Assembly: GCA_023262965.1 (NCBI GenBank)
Contig: JALQXX010000021.1
Coordinates: 1-27,091 of the forward strand
Direction of reading: 5' to 3'
Length of the DNA stretch: 27,091 nt
Source of the DNA: Candidatus Marinamargulisbacteria bacterium
GTDB lineage: Bacteria; Margulisbacteria; Marinamargulisbacteria; UBA817
Positions 23,401 through 27,091 of this stretch are shown here, one piece after another; the first letter of the stretch is position 1, and every line of letters starts with the position of its first letter. The position numbers and the translations under genes were made by a program. The notes beneath the pieces are model-generated. The model had not been told where the DNA came from and did no database searches. It saw nothing but the letters and a program-made list of their open reading frames with translations.

Positions 23401-26400
23401 TCGAATGGGGATAGTTGGTGGATAACGGATGGGGATATTGACAATTCGAATTGGATCAAAGCGAACGGGAATGTGACCATAGCCGCCAATAATATTGTGA
23501 ATTCAGGGGATGTGTATGCGGATCAGGGCATGATGGCTGTGATATCGGGAACAGTGGTGAATAGGGGGTCGTTGATGTCGCAAGGAGATATGGTGTTGGG
23601 GAATGGGGATGGTCGTATGCAGTCGTTGTTGAATGACGTTGGGGTTATTGAAACAATGGGGAATTTAACACTGCGCGCGGATTCGATTCATAATAAGGGG
23701 ACGTATAACATAATAACAAACTATACTGATGAGCGTGAGGATCCGCCGCCTGATTTTGATAGGTTTGGGGTTGAAAGTGGGCCGTATTGGACGAGAGATG
23801 ATTTTGATGATCCGGGCCCAATAGCATGGCTGTGGTATACACAAGAGGTCGCGGATCATCAAGCGGGTTTCATTCAAGTGCAAGGCGATTTAACTATCGA
23901 TACCAATGAATTGCATGATGATGCCAGTTCGATGGTTGTTTCCGGTAGTATCACTCCCGATTCATCACATACGCATACAGCAACCAATATTTTGGTAAAT
24001 ACGGTCTACCGAGAATACTATGTTGAACCTGAATATCATGGTTCTATAATGACTTGTATGGCTTTGTCTTGTAATCCTGAGCCTTCTGTAGAAAGACCAC
24101 CCCCTCATTATCAAAACTACATTGAATATCGTGATGGCGATGTCTCATCAAGTGTAGCCTATCGTTCTCAATTATCGGTAGGTGAAACGTTTGAGATGAA
24201 GGGCAGCTATCAAACGGTAGATGTCAGCATATCGCACGGTCACGTATCGCAAATGGCGGAAGCCCCAGAGGATACTGGCGTCGTCGATGGGAGCAGCACA
24301 GACATTGCTGATTTGGTAGGGAGTATGCAATCGGATAGTATGTATCAACCGATAGACAGTGGGGATATTGCGGAATTGGGATCAACTGGATCGGAACTGG
24401 TGTCCGTGATATCGGATGAGAGCGGTCATCACATTATGGTGGGCGTTCCGGATTTAACCGCCGGGATTCAGGAGGCAAATGATCTGTCATTTAATCGCAG
24501 ACGAGCGGATGGGGTTTCATTAGCGGACAGAAATCCGGATTATTTTTTGCATTCAAATGGGTTTGAGACGGAAGCCGATTTAATTTCATCGGATTATTTT
24601 TACGAGCGAATTAAAGAAGCGTATCCGGGGGCGTTTCGGTTGGGTTCGGAGTATACGGAGCAAAAATACGTTGAGCGGATGTTGGATGAGATGCAAATTC
24701 GGCGATTGATATACGACGATATTCGAACGCAGGTGGACCAAATAAACACGTGGTACGCCAATGCGGAGCAGTTGTCAGAATCCGATGGGGTGGTATTGGG
24801 GGAGCCGTTGTCGGAAGATGTTGTGGCAAATTTGGATGCGGATGTCTTGTGGATGGAATTGATTGAGATTGATGGTGCTCAGGTAATGGTGCCTCGGCTG
24901 TATCTCAGTCAAAAAACACGGGATCGATTGGGTGAGGACGGATCTGGGGCGATGATTCATGCAAATGCGGTGGCATTACACGACACGGTATTGGATTTGG
25001 GGCAGGGAACAATCCATGCAAAGACGGTATCGGGTCAAGCGGCGTCGATTAATACGGGTGTAAATGGGCGTATTGATGCGGGATCCATTTGGTTGGATGT
25101 TGCGGGTGATATGACGAATCGGGGGCGGATGCGGGCACAGGATTTGCTAGCTATTTCAGCAACGGGTAATATCAATCAATCCGGGAGGATGCAATCGGGT
25201 GGGGTGTTGGGCTTATCGACTCAAGGTGATTTTAATGATGTTGCGGGGTCGTATGTGGCCAGCCAGAATATTATTTTGAATGCGGCTGGGGATATGAGAT
25301 TTTCAGCCATTGAGGATCCAAATGGAACAAATAATCGTGTGGGAAGTATTGATGGTGATAGTCATGTGATTGTGAACGTTGGGGGCGATGCGACATTTCA
25401 GGGGACTGAGATTACGGCCGAGGAATCGTTACACGCAACTATTGGAGGCGATTTATCGTTTACTACCGTAACGGACAAAACTGAAACCAGTAGTGATAGC
25501 CGGGTTGAAAACGGGCGAAAAACAACCGAAACGCATACAAAGGAAACAACGATTGCGGATCGAGGGGCTTTATTGAATGTTGGTGGTAATATGATCGTGC
25601 ATTCGGGAGGAGACACCACAATGACCGCGATAAAGGCAAATGCGGGGGGTGTTGTGGGGATAACCGCATCGGGGGATGTGTCGATTTTGGCGGGGGAGTC
25701 GACAACAACAACGGAAACACGTACGCTTGATTCGATGGAGCGAAGAGGCTTTCCCTCTACGGATATTTTTGGGCAATGGGGCTTTCCGCATAAAATAATA
25801 ACAAATCGCGAGCATCGTAAGGAAACAACGAGTGGTGTTGTTGACTCGGGTATAACAGCGGGAGGGGGCATGGTGGTGGTATCCGATAAATCGGTAACCA
25901 TAGAGGCCAGTGATTTGGAATCGGGTGGGGATATGTATGTATCCGCAAAAGATCAGGTTGCATTATTATCCAAAAAAACAAAAGCCGATGTAACAATCCA
26001 TGAGCACAATGGCGGATCTCACCGTGATACGAATGCGGTGGTGGAAGATGTGGCGCAAACGACACTAAAAAGTGGTGGTTATATGGGTATCGACGGCGAT
26101 AATGGTGTTGATATGCTGAGTGTGGGAATCGATGCGGGTATTGGAGCAACGATTGAATCAAGTAATGGATCGGTAACCAATCGGGCCCTGCGATTGGAAG
26201 AAGAGGTCATGTATACCGGAAAACGAAATGGGCACGATATTGAGGGGGTAGAAATGCGTAGTACGGGTGTTGCTACAACGATTCAAGCAGGGGATGAGGG
26301 TCTTGAGATGAGGGCAGCTGCGGATATTGATTTGGAAGGGACCAAGATTGGTTCAACAGGGGATGTTTTATTGGATGCGGGAGGTGACATTGCATTAACT

Positions 26401-27091
26401 GGAATCAAGAACACGTCTTACAAAAAGGAAACGGAGTCTTGGACAACGAGTTCATGGTTCGGCTTGGTGAAAACGCGGCATCAAAATGTAAGCGAAAATA
26501 TCGATGAAACGGTGGATCGCACAACAATTACGGCGGCCAATTATGGCGCGCGTGCGGGAGGAAACGTAATCAAGCAAGGCAGTACGATTGAAGCGGACAC
26601 GATTTATGAATCGGGTAACGATAAAATCGAAAAAACCATGGCATTGTATGATTTGGACTACACGAATCAAAGCAGTAACACATCATTAAATTTGGGGATC
26701 CTGAAAATTGACGATATTAAATCAAGCGAGCATACGGCATACGCTAATGCCATCAAAAATGAAGTGAACGAGAACAGTGCCAGGGGGAAAATTGTGAACG
26801 AGTTTAGAGGGAAAATGACATTGGAGGGCAGTCGATACGCGGCGGGAGGATCGGTATCATTGAATGCTGCGGAGATGGCATTAGTAGCGGTGAATGACGT
26901 TATGGAGACATTTGAGCAAACAAAAGAGCAGTCGTGGAGTGGGATATCAATGGATGCTAGTTTAAGCAAAGGTCAAGTGGGCGTATCGACGCATTACAAG
27001 GGAACAACAGAGACACGGGAGACGCATCGAGAGGATGCGAATGTGGTACAGATTCAAGGAAACGGTGTGGCATTGAATGCAAGTGAGGGTA
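20404..27091 (+). CDS. Giant TpsA exoprotein, CdiA/FhaB-like, 3' partial
   Basis: The frame is open without a stop from the ATG to the right edge: 2229 complete codons, C terminus missing. Residues 1-38 form a signal peptide. The TPS secretion domain occupies about 55-220, with FLDYNVGEAGLIINNS, an NPNGL motif at 142-146 and GFINTNQVRLSTGTP. Residues 220-1100 are degenerate beta-helix (FHA-1-like) repeats with recurring DNT-D/N-G turns (for example codons at 22651, 22831 and 22951). Residues 1100-1520 form a non-repetitive insert resembling the receptor-binding/YP region of CdiA, with SDYFYERIK, EQKYVERMLDEM, DVLWMELIEIDG and VMVPRLYLSQ. From about 1530 it resembles FHA-2 repeats (GGDLSFTT, GGNMIVHSGGDTTMTA, ASGDVSILAGEST). 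CdiA-like order suggests a contact-dependent toxin, but an adhesin is equally possible without the C terminus. It is probably exported by the TpsB at 14036-15718. Confidence 0.92.
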   Translation, partial: MIPVQFSNRLREWVVRLVVLAIVCQPFGQIRMVYGQVVVDPSETSVYVDETVNNVPIIGINAPQDGLSQNRFLDYNVGEAGLIINNSITYGESVLGGYIMGNTNFGDEAARHILFDITGKNLSRLEGFQEIFGQRANFMLSNPNGLYINGYGFINTNQVRLSTGTPGYVNDRLYYDVSRGEITIGGRGLNGSTASQVDVIAKAMAIHGELISGGDLRLVGGSLQVDPLTGDYTIMDGERSDRVAIDMTGDLQGARVMVIATEEGAGVRSTGQVISTASDIRIDAAGRVEFVNADSAGDIQIHGSDVVLEGGIIGADGHIAVEASGNVQVVASDMHALETLTFDAAAFEAMSASIKAATGTILAEDINVDDSDWVGGDWSFEGDHIDLNADVDILATGGVTLNAVTLVTTEAAITANNEVRVVGDSAWVGGTIVAESAHVSGTDVDQWGDILTNDAIGIEGDYVNVDGLLASEGRITMAGSVVSVNGWASANDDLMVDADTMVNRGYMAGGRVDMVGDEWVNQGTIVGNDVQVSSNVWWNDELGQVVALNGDMAVTASVWVNDGWVYADGNWNTVVTDELNQRGRVQVGGDGRIQATTVMFGGQFEGNGDLTVGAFGEAGLIVTNTGVMNNDGSIWVDADEWTNTGSWLTGGDSVITASVVVNEGVVGVDGLMGIYADDAWFTAPSWLMAGDLTMVVADTVTVNGLVWGVGDVAVSANQLVNVGTRGADLDDFSRGLQADGVLQIDAAYVDNTDGLLVGGGIQVWGDTLMNAGGQVVDYGDGIELYAAHVMNEGGRLESNGIIDARSSDVDNTDGLMYANGGMALGSVVNRGGELLTNGGVLSIEMAGVLDNTNGTLVSYDGDIAIDAFNYDNTGGSILSKGSIGLTIGDAYQHTGVVSADGDLNIDAQSIVLQDALTAGGVLRLDSREGIHILEDIWAMGTSGVSMNAVDQVVNDGVIESLGSIDLYGADGVHNNGNVYAMGSVAVVSSGNIRNAGVVKSNGDSWWITDGDIDNSNWIKANGNVTIAANNIVNSGDVYADQGMMAVISGTVVNRGSLMSQGDMVLGNGDGRMQSLLNDVGVIETMGNLTLRADSIHNKGTYNIITNYTDEREDPPPDFDRFGVESGPYWTRDDFDDPGPIAWLWYTQEVADHQAGFIQVQGDLTIDTNELHDDASSMVVSGSITPDSSHTHTATNILVNTVYREYYVEPEYHGSIMTCMALSCNPEPSVERPPPHYQNYIEYRDGDVSSSVAYRSQLSVGETFEMKGSYQTVDVSISHGHVSQMAEAPEDTGVVDGSSTDIADLVGSMQSDSMYQPIDSGDIAELGSTGSELVSVISDESGHHIMVGVPDLTAGIQEANDLSFNRRRADGVSLADRNPDYFLHSNGFETEADLISSDYFYERIKEAYPGAFRLGSEYTEQKYVERMLDEMQIRRLIYDDIRTQVDQINTWYANAEQLSESDGVVLGEPLSEDVVANLDADVLWMELIEIDGAQVMVPRLYLSQKTRDRLGEDGSGAMIHANAVALHDTVLDLGQGTIHAKTVSGQAASINTGVNGRIDAGSIWLDVAGDMTNRGRMRAQDLLAISATGNINQSGRMQSGGVLGLSTQGDFNDVAGSYVASQNIILNAAGDMRFSAIEDPNGTNNRVGSIDGDSHVIVNVGGDATFQGTEITAEESLHATIGGDLSFTTVTDKTETSSDSRVENGRKTTETHTKETTIADRGALLNVGGNMIVHSGGDTTMTAIKANAGGVVGITASGDVSILAGESTTTTETRTLDSMERRGFPSTDIFGQWGFPHKIITNREHRKETTSGVVDSGITAGGGMVVVSDKSVTIEASDLESGGDMYVSAKDQVALLSKKTKADVTIHEHNGGSHRDTNAVVEDVAQTTLKSGGYMGIDGDNGVDMLSVGIDAGIGATIESSNGSVTNRALRLEEEVMYTGKRNGHDIEGVEMRSTGVATTIQAGDEGLEMRAAADIDLEGTKIGSTGDVLLDAGGDIALTGIKNTSYKKETESWTTSSWFGLVKTRHQNVSENIDETVDRTTITAANYGARAGGNVIKQGSTIEADTIYESGNDKIEKTMALYDLDYTNQSSNTSLNLGILKIDDIKSSEHTAYANAIKNEVNENSARGKIVNEFRGKMTLEGSRYAAGGSVSLNAAEMALVAVNDVMETFEQTKEQSWSGISMDASLSKGQVGVSTHYKGTTETRETHREDANVVQIQGNGVALNASEG

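Noticed and set aside
20431-26969. Many minus-strand ORFs of 60-167 codons inside tpsA
   Set aside because: They are Pro/His/Ser-rich mirror products of the skewed tpsA sequence, with no domains or ribosome sites, while the + frame is continuous and recognisable.
1-27091. Frequent GCGATT/CGATTG words as a HIP1-like scattered signal
   Set aside because: They coincide with favoured codon pairs (GCG ATT, CGA TTG) and are not palindromic or evenly spaced.

Overview
The window looks like chromosomal DNA of a diderm (Gram-negative) bacterium. It holds several signal-peptide and outer-membrane beta-barrel proteins ending in Phe, a LolA-like carrier, a two-partner secretion (TPS) pair and a heme A synthase, which implies an aerobic heme-copper oxidase. 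I cannot assign a phylum. The + strand is strikingly G-rich and T-rich over C, with frequent GGG, GCG, CGA and TTG codons. This skew colours protein composition: + strand proteins are rich in Gly, Val, Asp, Met and Trp, and the long minus-strand gene is rich in Thr, Pro and Ser. Several genes have promoter-like -10 elements only a few bases before the start codon, so leaderless or very short-leader transcripts seem common; other genes have strong Shine-Dalgarno sites.

Region 1 (1-6643, +): an operon truncated on the left. It encodes a fused ketoacyl synthase with a second, catalytically dead synthase domain, a LolD/MacB-like ABC ATPase, an exported helical-repeat protein, an FtsX/LolE-type permease, a LolA-like periplasmic carrier and an outer-membrane barrel. 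Together these suggest synthesis and export of a fatty-acid- or polyketide-derived lipid to the outer membrane.

Region 2 (6644-14016): housekeeping and mixed genes. They are an ORF6N-domain protein containing a perfect 29-nt palindrome, a DjlA-type co-chaperone coupled to an unknown protein made of an internal duplication, an isocitrate/isopropylmalate dehydrogenase family enzyme, orotate phosphoribosyltransferase, a 30-codon small ORF, Hsp20, an SRPBCC-YfcH fusion and CtaA/COX15.

Region 3 (14036-27091) is the most unusual. A TpsB (FhaC-type) transporter on the minus strand and a giant CdiA/FhaB-like TpsA exoprotein on the + strand (at least 2229 residues, running off the right edge) flank a tightly overlapping six-gene operon. 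That operon encodes a stripped-down FliF with no RBM1/RBM2, a divergent FliG, MotA, a short MotB, a small cytoplasmic protein that may have a CheC/FliM-middle-type fold, and an exported barrel-like protein with C-terminal TPRs. No flagellar export gate, rod, hook or filament gene is present in the window. The operon reads as a flagellum-derived rotary stator/rotor without its secretion apparatus, perhaps adapted to drive something at the envelope or surface. Whether it works with the adjacent TPS exoprotein is inference from position only.
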